Assembly (NCBI RefSeq): GCF_963378105.1
Contig: NZ_OY726398.1
Location: 4,216,001-4,280,000, forward strand
Direction of reading: 5' to 3'
Length of the DNA stretch: 64,000 nt
From: Mycolicibacter sp. MU0102
GTDB lineage: Bacteria > Actinomycetota > Actinomycetes > Mycobacteriales > Mycobacteriaceae
The notes under the pieces were generated by a model that worked only from the letters and a program-made list of their open reading frames with translations, was not told the DNA's origin and ran no database searches. A program made the translations under genes and the position numbers. Below are positions 1 to 11,327 of the stretch, piece after piece. Position 1 is the first letter of the stretch, and each line of letters opens with the position of its first letter.

Positions 1-366
1 TGGGGCGATGAGCCTCCGTTCCGCACCCCGGTGTTCGTCCTCACCCACCATGCGCGACCGTCATTCACCTTGGGCGACACCACCTTCCATTTTCTCGATG
101 CCTCCCCCCAGGACGCACTGGCGCGGGCGTTGGCTGCCTCTGAGGGCAAAGACGTGCGCATCGGCGGCGGCGTTGCGACGGTTCGGGAGTTCCTCGACGC
201 CGATCTCATCGACACGATGCACGTCGCGGTCGCACCGGTCGAGCTCGGCCGCGGGGAAAGATTGTGGACGAGCCCCGAAGAGCTAGTCGACCGTTTCCAT
301 CTTGAGCAGATCCCAAGCCCCAGCGGGATGGTGCACCACTTCTTCTGGCGGCGAGGCCTGCGCTGA
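1..366 (+). CDS. dihydrofolate reductase-like (RibD C-terminal domain) protein, 5' end missing
   Basis: The reading frame is open from base 1, so the start lies outside the window; about 121 codons remain. The visible part carries the RibD_C/DHFR-fold signature: a VFVLTHH strand, an IGGG nucleotide-binding turn (IGGGVATVREFL) and a late LIDTMHVAVAPV strand. Such proteins bind NADPH; their substrates are mostly unknown, and RibD itself reduces a riboflavin precursor. A specific role cannot be assigned here. It converges on clpC1, and a shared hairpin separates the two stops. Confidence 0.8.
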   Translation, partial: WGDEPPFRTPVFVLTHHARPSFTLGDTTFHFLDASPQDALARALAASEGKDVRIGGGVATVREFLDADLIDTMHVAVAPVELGRGERLWTSPEELVDRFHLEQIPSPSGMVHHFFWRRGLR

Positions 367-378
367 CAGACCTGTTGA

Positions 379-422
379 ACGCGAAACGGGCGGCACCTCG
401 CAAGGTGCCGCCCGTTTCGCGT
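379..422. terminator. bidirectional terminator hairpin
   Basis: Perfect 20-bp inverted repeat (379-398 and 403-422) around a 4-base loop, between the convergent stops of the reductase-like gene (366) and clpC1 (432). There is no obvious U tract, as is common in mycobacterial terminators. Its position suggests it serves both strands. Confidence 0.8.
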
Positions 423-431
423 CAGTAGCAG

Positions 432-2951
<2,520 letters not shown>

Positions 2952-3247
2952 CGGTGGCTACCTGCTCTCCCTCGCGATCGGCACTTGATCGGCCTCGGCT
3001 CGGCCGGCGTGCCTGCTGTCCACTCTAGTGGGCGGCGCAGCGCGCTGTGACCTGCCTTGCAGTGCGTACTGAATCGACCATCCGATGGCCCGTCTCGAAA
3101 GACCTGACACCGGATGCAAGGGACCAACGTCTAAACCCACCGAATGTGTTCCGACGGGCGCAAGGTTCGCCAGCAGCGAAACCTATCGGGTCCACGCGAC
3201 GGTCCCAGGTTCGCCGATCCTGCGTCGAAGCCTCGCTGAACCGCCGG

Positions 3248-3583
3248 CTAGGTTGCGGCGTGAAATGCGTCGATGATGTCGGCCGGGATACGCCCGCGGG
3301 TCGACACATTGTGCCCGTTACGGCGGGCCCATTCGCGGATCGCGGCGCTCTGCTCGCGGTCGATGGTTCCACGGCGACCGCCACCGGAGCGGCCACGCCG
3401 GCGGCCTCCGACCCGACGGCCCGCATCGGCCCACTTCTTCAGTTCTGCGCGCAGTTTCGTAGCATTCTTGCTTGAAAGGTCGATCTCGTAGGTCACCCCG
3501 TCCAGGCCGAATTCGACCGTTTCGTCGGCGGCACCCTCACCATCGAAATCATCGATCAAGGTGACGGTCACTTTTTTCGCCAT
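3248..3583 (-). CDS. lsr2: Lsr2, H-NS-like nucleoid-associated protein
   Basis: Small DNA-bridging protein that binds AT-rich DNA in the minor groove and silences horizontally acquired and cell-envelope genes. It has 111 residues (112 in M. tuberculosis). The N-terminal half (MAKKVTVTLIDDFDG) is the dimerisation domain. A basic linker with RRRGRSGGGRRG joins it to the C-terminal DNA-binding domain, which carries the AT-hook-like RGR in STRGRIPADI. The start is ATG with a strong AAGGGG ribosome site 8 bases upstream. A 115-base gap separates it from lysS; in the transcribed direction it contains a TATCTT that could serve as a -10 box, so lsr2 may have its own promoter. Confidence 0.98.
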   Translation of the reverse strand: MAKKVTVTLIDDFDGEGAADETVEFGLDGVTYEIDLSSKNATKLRAELKKWADAGRRVGGRRRGRSGGGRRGTIDREQSAAIREWARRNGHNVSTRGRIPADIIDAFHAAT

Positions 3584-3698
3584 TGGTACCCCTTGGTTAG
3601 CTTTCGTGCGCGCAATCGGTGCGCAAGCCGTATTCGACCTCGCCGACTAATCTGCCATAAAGATACGCCTGCTTCAACACAACAGGCTTCGGCGCAGT

Positions 3699-5222
3699 TC
3701 AGTTACCTTGGCGACGAACAATCGGAAACAAAACGGTGTCTCTAATTGATAGACCCGTCAACACCATCAACAGGCGGTCGATACCCATTCCGGTACCTGT
3801 GCAGGGCGGCATCGCGTGTTCCATCGCCGCCAGGAAGTCCTCGTCGAGGGCCATCGCCTCGTCATCTCCGGCGGCCGCTGCGAGGGCCTGGGCAGCGAAA
3901 CGTTCGCGCTGCACCACCGGGTCAATGAGCTCGGAATAGCCGGTGGCCAGTTCGACACCGCGCATATAGAGGTCCCACTTCTCGGTGACACCCTCGATGC
4001 TGCGGTGCTGGCGAGTCAGCGGCGTCGTCTCGACCGGGAAATCCCGAACGAATGTCGGGGCACTCAGTGCATGGCCGACAGCGTGTTCCCAGAGTTCCTC
4101 GACCAGTTTGCCGTGTCCATAGCCGCGATCTTTAGGTATTTCCACGCCGAGTCGATCCGCGATCGCCCACAGGTCGGCCACCGAGGTCGCGGGGGTGATC
4201 TCCTCACCGAGTGCGGACGACAGTGATGGATACATTTCAACCGTCGCCCATTCACCGTCAATGTCATAGATGCTGCCGTCGGGCAGCGGCAGTTGACGGG
4301 TCCCGATCACCTCATCGGCGACCTCTTGAATAATCTCGCGGGTAGCCACTGCCGAGTCGTCATAGGTGCCGTAGGCCTGGTAGGTCTCCAGCATCGAAAA
4401 CTCGGGCGAATGCGTGGAATCGGCGCCTTCATTCCGGAACACACGATTCAGTTCGAAGACCCGGTCGAACCCACCGACAACGCAGCGTTTCAGGAAAAGT
4501 TCTGGTGCGATTCTCAGGAAAAGGTCCGCGTCGAGGGCGTTTGAATGGGTGACGAAAGGCCGGGCGGCCGCTCCGCCGGCCAATGTCTGCAGCATCGGCG
4601 TTTCGACCTCAAGGAATCCGCGACGCTCAAGCGCGTTGCGCACCGCGCGAATGACCGCGATGCGCTGGCGGGCCACTGTACGCGCCTCCGGCCGGACGAT
4701 CAGGTCGACGTAGCGCTGCCGAACCCGCGACTCCTCGCTCATCTCCTTGTGCGCCACCGGCAGCGGGCGCAACGACTTGGAGGCGATCTGCCAGGAATCC
4801 GCCAGCACCGACAACTCGCCGCGGCGGGAGCTGATCACTTCGCCGCGCACGTAGACGATGTCACCGAGGTCGACGTCGGCCTTCCACGCCTCGAGCTCCT
4901 GCTCCCCGACACTGGCGAGGCTGATCATCACTTGAAGCTGGGTGCCGTCGCCCTCCTGCAGGGTCGCGAAGCACAGCTTGCCCGAGTTGCGGGCGAATAC
5001 CACTCGCCCCGCGATGCCGACGACGTCGCCGGTGGCGGTGTCGGCGGCCAGGTCGGGGTAACCGGCCCGGATCTGGGCGAGCGTGTGGGTACGGTCCACC
5101 GCCACGGGGTAGGGGTCGCGGCCTTCGGCCAGCAACCGAGCCCGCTTGTCGCGGCGGATCCGGAACTGCTCGGGGAGGTCGGATTCGTCCTGCGTGGCGG
5201 GGGAAACGTCGGCGGAGCTCAC
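3699..5222 (-). CDS. lysS: lysyl-tRNA synthetase, class II
   Basis: Charges tRNA-Lys with lysine using ATP. The 507 residues match LysS1 of M. tuberculosis. An N-terminal OB-fold anticodon-binding domain covers roughly residues 50-160. The class II core follows, with motif 2 (NRVFRNEGADSTHSPEF) and motif 3 (GTGMGIDRLLM) near the C-terminus. The start is GTG. It lies 51 bases downstream of coaX in the pantothenate run, matching the panC-panD-coaX-lysS-lsr2-clpC1 order recalled from M. tuberculosis. Confidence 0.97.
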   Translation of the reverse strand: MSSADVSPATQDESDLPEQFRIRRDKRARLLAEGRDPYPVAVDRTHTLAQIRAGYPDLAADTATGDVVGIAGRVVFARNSGKLCFATLQEGDGTQLQVMISLASVGEQELEAWKADVDLGDIVYVRGEVISSRRGELSVLADSWQIASKSLRPLPVAHKEMSEESRVRQRYVDLIVRPEARTVARQRIAVIRAVRNALERRGFLEVETPMLQTLAGGAAARPFVTHSNALDADLFLRIAPELFLKRCVVGGFDRVFELNRVFRNEGADSTHSPEFSMLETYQAYGTYDDSAVATREIIQEVADEVIGTRQLPLPDGSIYDIDGEWATVEMYPSLSSALGEEITPATSVADLWAIADRLGVEIPKDRGYGHGKLVEELWEHAVGHALSAPTFVRDFPVETTPLTRQHRSIEGVTEKWDLYMRGVELATGYSELIDPVVQRERFAAQALAAAAGDDEAMALDEDFLAAMEHAMPPCTGTGMGIDRLLMVLTGLSIRDTVLFPIVRRQGN

Positions 5223-5273
5223 GACCCGCCAGCTTAGAGGAACAGGGGCTACAGAACGAAAAGCCGGCGGCGC

Positions 5274-6086
5274 TCAGCGCGCCGGACGGAGCCTGCCCCG
5301 CTGGCTGTCCCGGTTGCGTTCGAACACCAGCCGCAGTCCGTCCAGCGTCAGATTGGCGTCGTGATGGTCGACCGTCTCCAGATCGGCCAGCAACAGCGGC
5401 GCGGAGTGGCCTGTGGCGACCACGGTCACGTCGTCCCCGGCGCCCGCGGCCTCCTCGCGAACCCGGCGAACCAGACCGTCGACCAGGCCGGCGAACCCGT
5501 AGACCGCGCCGGCCTGCATGCATTCGACGGTGTTCTTACCGATCACCGAGCGCGGCCGGGTGAGCTCGACCCGGCGCAGGCCGGCGGAGCGGGCAGCGGC
5601 GGCGTCCGAGGAGATCTGGACGCCGGGCGCGATGGCACCGCCCAGGAACTCCCCCTTGGCCGAAACCACGTCGACGCAGATCGACGAACCGAAGTCGACG
5701 ACGATCGCTGCCGTCTTGAACTTGTGAAACGCGGCCAACCCGTTGACGATCCGGTCGGCGCCCACTTCCTTGGGGTTGTCCACCAGCAGCGGGATCCCGG
5801 TGCGCACCCCGGGCTCGATCAATACGGCGGGGACCGAGGGCCAGTACTGGTCGAGCATCAGCCGAACTTCGTGCAGCACCGACGGGACGGTGGACAGCGC
5901 GGCGGCGCCGGTGAGTTGTTCGCCGTCGTCGCCGATGAGTCCATCCAGCGTCAGCGCCAGCTCGTCGGCGGTGATCTCCGCCTCGGTCCGAATCCGCCAC
6001 TGCTGCACAACGTTTCCGTTGTCACCGGAACCGGAGATCAGACCGATGACGGTGTGGGTGTTGCGGACGTCAATCGCCAGCAGCAC
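5274..6086 (-). CDS. coaX: type III pantothenate kinase
   Basis: Phosphorylates pantothenate with ATP, the first committed step of CoA synthesis. The 270 residues show the type III (ASKHA-fold) signatures: an N-terminal LLAIDVRNT phosphate loop, GADRIVNGLAAF in the middle, and VVDFGSSICVDVVSA with the catalytic aspartate. Type III enzymes are generally not feedback-inhibited by CoA and need a monovalent cation. The GTG start lies 2 bases after the panD stop, so the genes are probably translationally coupled. Making pantothenate and activating it are thus encoded together. Confidence 0.96.
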   Translation of the reverse strand: MLLAIDVRNTHTVIGLISGSGDNGNVVQQWRIRTEAEITADELALTLDGLIGDDGEQLTGAAALSTVPSVLHEVRLMLDQYWPSVPAVLIEPGVRTGIPLLVDNPKEVGADRIVNGLAAFHKFKTAAIVVDFGSSICVDVVSAKGEFLGGAIAPGVQISSDAAAARSAGLRRVELTRPRSVIGKNTVECMQAGAVYGFAGLVDGLVRRVREEAAGAGDDVTVVATGHSAPLLLADLETVDHHDANLTLDGLRLVFERNRDSQRGRLRPAR

Positions 6087-6088
6087 GG

Positions 6089-6505
6089 TTAGTGCACGCT
6101 TCTGGGCGAGAGCAGATCCGAAACGTCGTCGGGAACGAAGGCCGGGTCGTCACCGAGGTCCACCTGCTTGTTCTCGGCGTCGACGAACACGATCCGCGGC
6201 CGGTAGCGACGGGCCTCGGCGTCTTCCATGGTGCCGTAGGCGATCAGGATGACCAGGTCGCCGGGGTGCACCAGATGCGCTGCCGCACCGTTGATTCCGA
6301 TGACACCGCTGCCCCGCTCGCCGGTGATGGCGTAGGTGACCAGTCGGGCACCGTTGTCGATGTCGACGATCGTGACCTGCTCGCCCTCGAGCAGGTCAGC
6401 AGCGTCCATCAGGTCGGCGTCGATGGTCACCGAGCCGACATAGTGCAGGTCAGCATGAGTGACCGTGGCACGGTGAATCTTCGACTTGAGCATCGTCCGA
6501 AACAT
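6089..6505 (-). CDS. panD: aspartate 1-decarboxylase precursor
   Basis: Pyruvoyl-dependent enzyme converting L-aspartate to beta-alanine for pantothenate. The precursor self-cleaves between Gly and Ser of the YVGSV motif, around residue 24-25, to form the pyruvoyl cofactor. I place the start at the ATG at 6505 (MFRTMLKSKIHRATVTH, 138 residues) rather than the TTG one codon earlier. That ATG overlaps the panC stop as TGATG, a typical coupling arrangement, and fits the family N-terminus. PanD is also a target of pyrazinoic acid in M. tuberculosis. Confidence 0.97.
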   Translation of the reverse strand: MFRTMLKSKIHRATVTHADLHYVGSVTIDADLMDAADLLEGEQVTIVDIDNGARLVTYAITGERGSGVIGINGAAAHLVHPGDLVILIAYGTMEDAEARRYRPRIVFVDAENKQVDLGDDPAFVPDDVSDLLSPRSVH

Positions 6506-7440
6506 CAATTCCTCCGGGTTTGTGCGGCTAACGCCACATCGGCGTCGATGGGAATTCCGAGCGTGATCGCCGCATTGTCGAGCAGTCGGGTCGAGCCGAC
6601 CCGGGCGGCGATCAGCAGGCGTCCGGCTCCTTCGGCGGGTGCCGGGCCGAGGTCGACGCCTCGAACCTCCAGGTAGTCGACGTCGACGGCAGGTACCGCG
6701 GACAACACCGCGGCGGCGGCATCCAGGGCCGCTTGCGCACCGGCCGCGGCCGCGCGCTCGCCGGCAGCCAGGGCGGCCGACAGAGCCGTCGCGGCTTCGC
6801 GCTGCGCGGGGTCGAGGTAGCGATTGCGCGAGGACAGCGCCAGGCCGTCGGACTCGCGCACGGTGGGAACTCCCACCACCGTCACATCGAGGTTGAGGTC
6901 GGTGACCATCTGGCGCACCAACACCAACTGTTGATAGTCCTTCTCCCCCAAGAACACCCGGTCGGGGTTGACGATCGACAGCAGTTTGCAGACCACGGTG
7001 AGCATGCCGGCGAAGTGGGTCGGGCGCGCGGCCCCTTCGAGTTCGGCTCCCAGCGGTCCCGGATGTACGGCGGTGCGCGGGCCGTTCGGATACATGGCAG
7101 CGGCAGTCGGCGTGAAAACCAGGTCGACCCCCGCGGCACGCAGCGCAGCCAAGTCGTCGTCCAGGGTGCGCGGGTAGGCGTCGAGGTCCTCTCCGGCGCC
7201 GAACTGCAGCGGGTTGACGAAGATCGACACCGCCACCACCGAACCGGGCACCCGTTGCGCCGCGCGAACCAGCGACAGGTGACCCTCATGCAGGGCGCCC
7301 ATGGTCGGCACCAGCACCACCCGGCGGCCGGTCGACCGCAGGGCCCGGCTGACTCGGGCGACATCGTCCGGGCGCTCATAGACGTTGAGCCCGCCGGCGG
7401 TGAAGGTGGGCTGCGGGCCCCGGACCGTATTCGAGCTCAT
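6505..7440 (-). CDS. panC: pantothenate synthetase
   Basis: Joins pantoate and beta-alanine through a pantoyl-adenylate intermediate. The 311 residues match the family. The HIGH-like ATP motif is in PTMGALHEGHLSLV (HEGH); KDYQQLVLV and SSRNRYL are the other conserved active-site segments. The ATG start overlaps the stop of the upstream DUF2520 gene by 4 bases (ATGA), and its own stop overlaps panD. The tight packing implies one transcript for DUF2520-panC-panD-coaX. Confidence 0.97.
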   Translation of the reverse strand: MSSNTVRGPQPTFTAGGLNVYERPDDVARVSRALRSTGRRVVLVPTMGALHEGHLSLVRAAQRVPGSVVAVSIFVNPLQFGAGEDLDAYPRTLDDDLAALRAAGVDLVFTPTAAAMYPNGPRTAVHPGPLGAELEGAARPTHFAGMLTVVCKLLSIVNPDRVFLGEKDYQQLVLVRQMVTDLNLDVTVVGVPTVRESDGLALSSRNRYLDPAQREAATALSAALAAGERAAAAGAQAALDAAAAVLSAVPAVDVDYLEVRGVDLGPAPAEGAGRLLIAARVGSTRLLDNAAITLGIPIDADVALAAQTRRN

Positions 7441-8339
7441 CGAGCCAGCACCTCCAGCACGTCGTCGGCGGCACCGGCGCGGTGCGCCGTGCGCAGGGCG
7501 TTGGTGCGATAAGCCTCGGCCAGGTCGGGGTCCACGGCGGCCAGCGCCCGCAGGTGCCGGGCCACGGTGGCCGAGTCGCCGCGGGCCACCGGACCGGTCA
7601 GTGCGGCCCGGCCGTCACGCAGGGTGTTGGCCAGCGCGGCGCGCACCAGCGGTCCGAGCACCCGCTCGGCGATTCCGTCGGGGTCATCGGCCACGGTCGA
7701 GCCGAGCCGCCCCGGCAATGCCGCCCGCAACGCGGCCAGCGCGTCGTCGATGACGGTGACCACGTGGTTTCCGCCGTGGCACAGTGCGGCGTGGTAGAGG
7801 GTGCGGGCGGATTCCTCGACGCGGAACGGCTCAGCGCCGATCTCGAGCGTCAGTGCCTCTGCGATGGCGAAGCCGATCTCGTCGGCAGCGGTGATACCGA
7901 AACAGCTCTCGGACAACCGGTCGATGTCCTCGTCCGAGCCGGTGAAGGTCATCGCGGGATGAATGGCCAGCGGCAGGCAGCCCTGCTCGGTCAGCGGCGC
8001 AAGCACGCTGATCCCGGTGGCCCCGGAGGTGTGGACGACGATAGTGCCGGCGCGCACTGCCCCCGTAGCGGCCAGACCGGCCACGATGCCGGCCAGTTCG
8101 GTGTCGGGGACGGCGAGCAGCAGCAGTTCCGCGTCCGCGGCGACATCGGGTACCGGCAGGATCAGGCTGTCGGACAGCCGGCGCGCAGCGCGCTGCCGCG
8201 ACTCCTCGGAGATGGCACTGCACGCCACCACGACATGCTCGGCGCGCTCCAGCGCAACACCGAGTGCGGTGCCGACGCGGCCGGCCGAGATGACGCCGAC
8301 CTTGAGCCGGGCGGGCCGCAGTCCGTCGAACTGCGCCAT
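7437..8339 (-). CDS. Rossmann-like protein with DUF2520 C-terminal domain
   Basis: 300 residues. An N-terminal NAD(P)-binding Rossmann region (VGVISAGRVGTALGVAL) is followed by a helical DUF2520 domain containing HPAMTFTGSDED and HAALCHGGNHVV. The fold resembles ketopantoate reductase (PanE) and pyrroline-5-carboxylate reductase. Its fixed place directly before panC suggests a pantothenate role, possibly supplying pantoate, but this is inference from context; it matches Rv3603c in order. A GAGG ribosome site lies 8 bases before the ATG. Confidence 0.88.
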   Translation of the reverse strand: MAQFDGLRPARLKVGVISAGRVGTALGVALERAEHVVVACSAISEESRQRAARRLSDSLILPVPDVAADAELLLLAVPDTELAGIVAGLAATGAVRAGTIVVHTSGATGISVLAPLTEQGCLPLAIHPAMTFTGSDEDIDRLSESCFGITAADEIGFAIAEALTLEIGAEPFRVEESARTLYHAALCHGGNHVVTVIDDALAALRAALPGRLGSTVADDPDGIAERVLGPLVRAALANTLRDGRAALTGPVARGDSATVARHLRALAAVDPDLAEAYRTNALRTAHRAGAADDVLEVLAR

Positions 8340-8467
8340 GCAGACGACCTCACAGGTTCTCGTGGTTTTCGTTCCAGTCCCGCGCTGCGGGTACCGGACG
8401 GTCGCCGGTGAGTCTATCCCGATCGGTCCGGGCGCTGCGAGTGACGTTGGTCGCAGTTGAGCGGGGA

Positions 8468-9832
8468 TCAGTCCTCGCGGCGGCGGTGCCGGCGGCCTTC
8501 GGTCGAGGCGGGCTGCAGCCGGGCCAGCAAGTCAGCCACCGACTGGCCGCCAGTGCTGGGGCCGTCAGCGCTCCCATCGGCGCCGGCCGAGTGCCGGGAC
8601 GCGGCCGCACTGACGTGGGCGGGAGCCGCCGGCTCGGCCACCTGCGGCTCAACGACTACCGGCGGTGCCGGGTTGACCGGAGTCGGCTGGACTTGCTCGC
8701 CGGCAGGCTCCGCCGCGTGCCGAGAGCGCGCCCGACGACGACCGCCTCCCTCGTGGCGTGCGGCTTCGGCGCCGTTCACCGGACCGGCGGCGGATTCGGC
8801 CGAGCCGGAGTGGCGACCGTGGCGGCTCGGCGTTTCGGTGCTCTGCTCGGGCACGCCGTGCCGTCCGGCTTCCGCCGGAACATCCGCGGACCAGTGGCTG
8901 CCGGGAGCGCCCGGGGGCAGCCATTCCCCTTCGGCGCCAACGGGTTTCCAGGACGGGGCCGGCGCTGCGGACCGAGGAGGCGCAGGCTGCGGGGCCGGTG
9001 GCGGCTGCGGCGGCTCCGGCTCGCGGCGGGGTTCGGGCGCGACGAAGGGCTGCGGCGGCTGGGCCCAGCGGGTGGCGGCCGGTTGTGCCGGCGGGGTCTC
9101 CTCGGGGATCCGGGGTGATTCGTCGGCGCTACGGCGATGCGAACCGCGGCGGCCCTCGACGTGCTGCGCCTGCGGTTTCTGCGGAGTCTGGGGCGGGGGG
9201 CTCCCGGCGGCCGGGATCCGCACCTCCGGAACGTCGATGATCGGGTTCTCCGCGGTCGCGGTGACCGAGTCCGGCGGGTAGCTCGTGGTGGCCGCCGACG
9301 CGACCCGGGTGGCACCGGTGTGGGGTTGCTCAGCGGAGCGCGCCCAGTCGCTGTAGGCACGGACCGGGGTGCGCTCAGGCTCGAGGGCCGGTCGGTGACT
9401 CAGGTCGGCGTCGAAGAGAATCTCCAGGTTGGTGCGCAGCGCGGACAGCTCGGCGCGCAACGCGGCGACCTCGTCGGCGGCCTGTGCCCGCAGTTCGGAG
9501 GCCAGTTCGCGGCGCAGCTGGGACTCCACCGTCAGCTCGTATTCGCGCCGCGCGGAAATCTCCCGGTCCAGTTGTAGGTCGTAGACCAACTTCAGGTCTC
9601 GGGCGCGGGCCTGGTCCACATCGCTTTGCCGCCGGTAGATCACCGAGACGAACGCCGCCGCGACTGCGGCCCACAGCGCGATGATGACGGCGAGTTTGAG
9701 CAGCTCCACCCGACTGGTGAACACCAGCGCCGAACTCGCGGCGATCGCGAGGATCAGCAACGCCGTCATCAATGTCCAGCCCGGCCTGCGAACTCCACGC
9801 CGACCCGGGGCGCGGGACAGGACCGAATTCAT
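8468..9832 (-). CDS. DUF6779-type membrane protein with long Pro/Ala-rich tail
   Basis: 454 residues, matching Rv3604c in position. Two hydrophobic segments (about residues 20-36 and 45-66) form an N-terminal membrane anchor. A short coiled coil follows (about 75-150, rich in Glu, Arg, Ala and Leu, with repeated REYELTVESQLRREL-like heptads). The rest, about 300 residues, is low-complexity Pro, Ala, Glu and Arg sequence and is likely disordered. No enzyme motif is visible. It sits between the folate and pantothenate blocks with a 128-base gap downstream. A cell-envelope or division role is possible but unproven. Confidence 0.8.
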   Translation of the reverse strand: MNSVLSRAPGRRGVRRPGWTLMTALLILAIAASSALVFTSRVELLKLAVIIALWAAVAAAFVSVIYRRQSDVDQARARDLKLVYDLQLDREISARREYELTVESQLRRELASELRAQAADEVAALRAELSALRTNLEILFDADLSHRPALEPERTPVRAYSDWARSAEQPHTGATRVASAATTSYPPDSVTATAENPIIDVPEVRIPAAGSPPPQTPQKPQAQHVEGRRGSHRRSADESPRIPEETPPAQPAATRWAQPPQPFVAPEPRREPEPPQPPPAPQPAPPRSAAPAPSWKPVGAEGEWLPPGAPGSHWSADVPAEAGRHGVPEQSTETPSRHGRHSGSAESAAGPVNGAEAARHEGGGRRRARSRHAAEPAGEQVQPTPVNPAPPVVVEPQVAEPAAPAHVSAAASRHSAGADGSADGPSTGGQSVADLLARLQPASTEGRRHRRRED

Positions 9833-9937
9833 CTGCGCCGCTCCACCTCGTCGCTCTGTCGGGTACCGCTGCTGGCGCGCATTGCCCGACTGTACCTGTA
9901 CGAGGTCAATCCGCGTGTCGCCCCACTCCGGCGATTC

Positions 9938-10423
9938 TTACCCGGGTTGGTTTCCGGTCAGCTCGGCGGACGGGCCCGGATCGTGCGGCGACTTGCAGCG
10001 GTTCTGCAGCCACAGCGCGGCGATGAGCAGAGCCAGCGCGCTGGCCGCGGCGACCACGGCGCCGCCGGTGTCCTGGGCCGCAACCTGCAGCGTGGACCGG
10101 CGTGGCAGCAGATAGCCGAGCACACCCAGCCAGAAGCCGAGCACCAGCGCCCCCATCCAGGCCGATGCCTTGGCGACCACCACGGTGCGAGCCACCGCGA
10201 GCGGATGCAGCCGGCCGGACCCGACGCCGATCTGGCCATCGTCGATCTTCACGCCGACGTAGCGACCCCAGGCGCCCTCGGCAATCGCGGCCGCCAGCAG
10301 CGATATCCCGGTCCACACGGTGATGGGCGGAAACCATCGGTACAGCAGCGGGACCGCCAAGCAGCTGATGATGGCGACCGCGACTGCCGCGGCGGCCACG
10401 TCACGCTTGCGAGTCGGGCCCAT
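9938..10423 (-). CDS. DUF3180 family membrane protein
   Basis: 161 residues with four predicted membrane helices (around 8-28, 33-52, 80-105 and 115-140). It corresponds to Rv3605c in order. Its ATG overlaps the folK stop by 4 bases, so it is the last gene of the folE-folP-folB-folK transcription unit. This linkage to folate genes recurs in actinobacteria. Function unknown; no catalytic or transport motif is visible. Confidence 0.85.
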   Translation of the reverse strand: MGPTRKRDVAAAAVAVAIISCLAVPLLYRWFPPITVWTGISLLAAAIAEGAWGRYVGVKIDDGQIGVGSGRLHPLAVARTVVVAKASAWMGALVLGFWLGVLGYLLPRRSTLQVAAQDTGGAVVAAASALALLIAALWLQNRCKSPHDPGPSAELTGNQPG

Positions 10424-10941
10424 CAGAGCTGCAGCACCAGGTCGGTCAGCGAGACCCCGGCACGCTCCGCCGGGTCCAGTTCGTCGAGCAGATCCGTCAC
10501 CGCGCGCGGCCGGCTGTCTACGGTCAGTCGTGCCTGCGGCTCGACCGACAGCCAGGGCACCAGTACGAATGCACGCAGATGGGCCCGGGGATGGGGCAAT
10601 GTCAGCTCGTCGTCGTCGGACAGCACCTCCATCCCGTGCGGATCGCGGCAGCTGATCACGTCGACATCCAGGGTTCGCGGCCCCCAGCGCTGCGTGCGCA
10701 CTCGCTCAGCCGCCTGCTCCAGTTCGTGCGCGCGGCGCAGCCAGACTTCTCCGTCGGCGGCCGGATCGTCGACGATCAGCACCGCATTGAGGAACGGGCC
10801 CTGTTCGACGCCGCCCCACGCCTGCGTCTCGTACACCCCCGATACCGCGCGCACCGCGGGACTCAGGCCATCAACTGCCGACTGCAGCAGGGCCAGTCGG
10901 TCACCCAGGTTGGACCCAATGGAAAGCACGGCGCGACTCAT
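10423..10941 (-). CDS. folK: 2-amino-4-hydroxy-6-hydroxymethyldihydropteridine pyrophosphokinase
   Basis: Transfers pyrophosphate from ATP to hydroxymethyl-dihydropterin, preparing it for FolP. 172 residues. The N-terminal SIGSNLGDR, the QAWGGVEQGPFLNAV segment and the signature RWGPRTLDVDVI, which contains the metal-binding Asp pair, are present. ATG start; overlaps folB by 4 bases upstream and the DUF3180 gene downstream. Confidence 0.97.
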   Translation of the reverse strand: MSRAVLSIGSNLGDRLALLQSAVDGLSPAVRAVSGVYETQAWGGVEQGPFLNAVLIVDDPAADGEVWLRRAHELEQAAERVRTQRWGPRTLDVDVISCRDPHGMEVLSDDDELTLPHPRAHLRAFVLVPWLSVEPQARLTVDSRPRAVTDLLDELDPAERAGVSLTDLVLQL

Positions 10942-11327
10942 GCCGGGACCACCTTGCCGCGCCGGTCGGTGCGCGAGCGCCGGGCCACCACCGCAACGTC
11001 GGCGAAGGTGAGCGGGATCGGGGCGTGTGGCTTGTGCAGCGTCACCTCCACGGCCTGCACCCGCGCGTCGCCCATCACCTCCTCGGCGATCTCGGCGGCG
11101 ACGGTCTCGATGAGATCGCGAGCCGGGCCCGCGACGATATCCGCGGCACGCTGAGCGAGCTGTCCGTAGTCGTAGGTGTCGGCCAAGTTGTCGCTGGCCG
11201 CCGCAGCGGCGAGGTCCATCCAGACCGTGATGTCGACGATGAAGTCCTGACCGTCGGCACGCTCGTGCGCGAACACACCGTGGTTGCCGCGAACCTTCAA
11301 GCCGCGCAACTCGATCCGATCAGTCAT
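10938..11327 (-). CDS. folB: dihydroneopterin aldolase
   Basis: Converts 7,8-dihydroneopterin to hydroxymethyl-dihydropterin plus glycolaldehyde. I start it at the ATG at 11327 (MTDRIELRGLKVRGNHGVF, 129 residues). A longer open frame upstream only covers folP sequence and is not conserved in character. The conserved GVFAHER, the YDYGQLAQ segment and the C-terminal LHKPHAPI (substrate anchor) are visible. The start overlaps the folP stop by 8 bases. Confidence 0.96.
   Translation of the reverse strand: MTDRIELRGLKVRGNHGVFAHERADGQDFIVDITVWMDLAAAAASDNLADTYDYGQLAQRAADIVAGPARDLIETVAAEIAEEVMGDARVQAVEVTLHKPHAPIPLTFADVAVVARRSRTDRRGKVVPA

Noticed and set aside
3668..3690. Hairpin between lysS and lsr2 as a terminator
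   Set aside because: Only a 5-bp stem with an 11-base loop, and the genes seem to be transcribed together; too weak to call.
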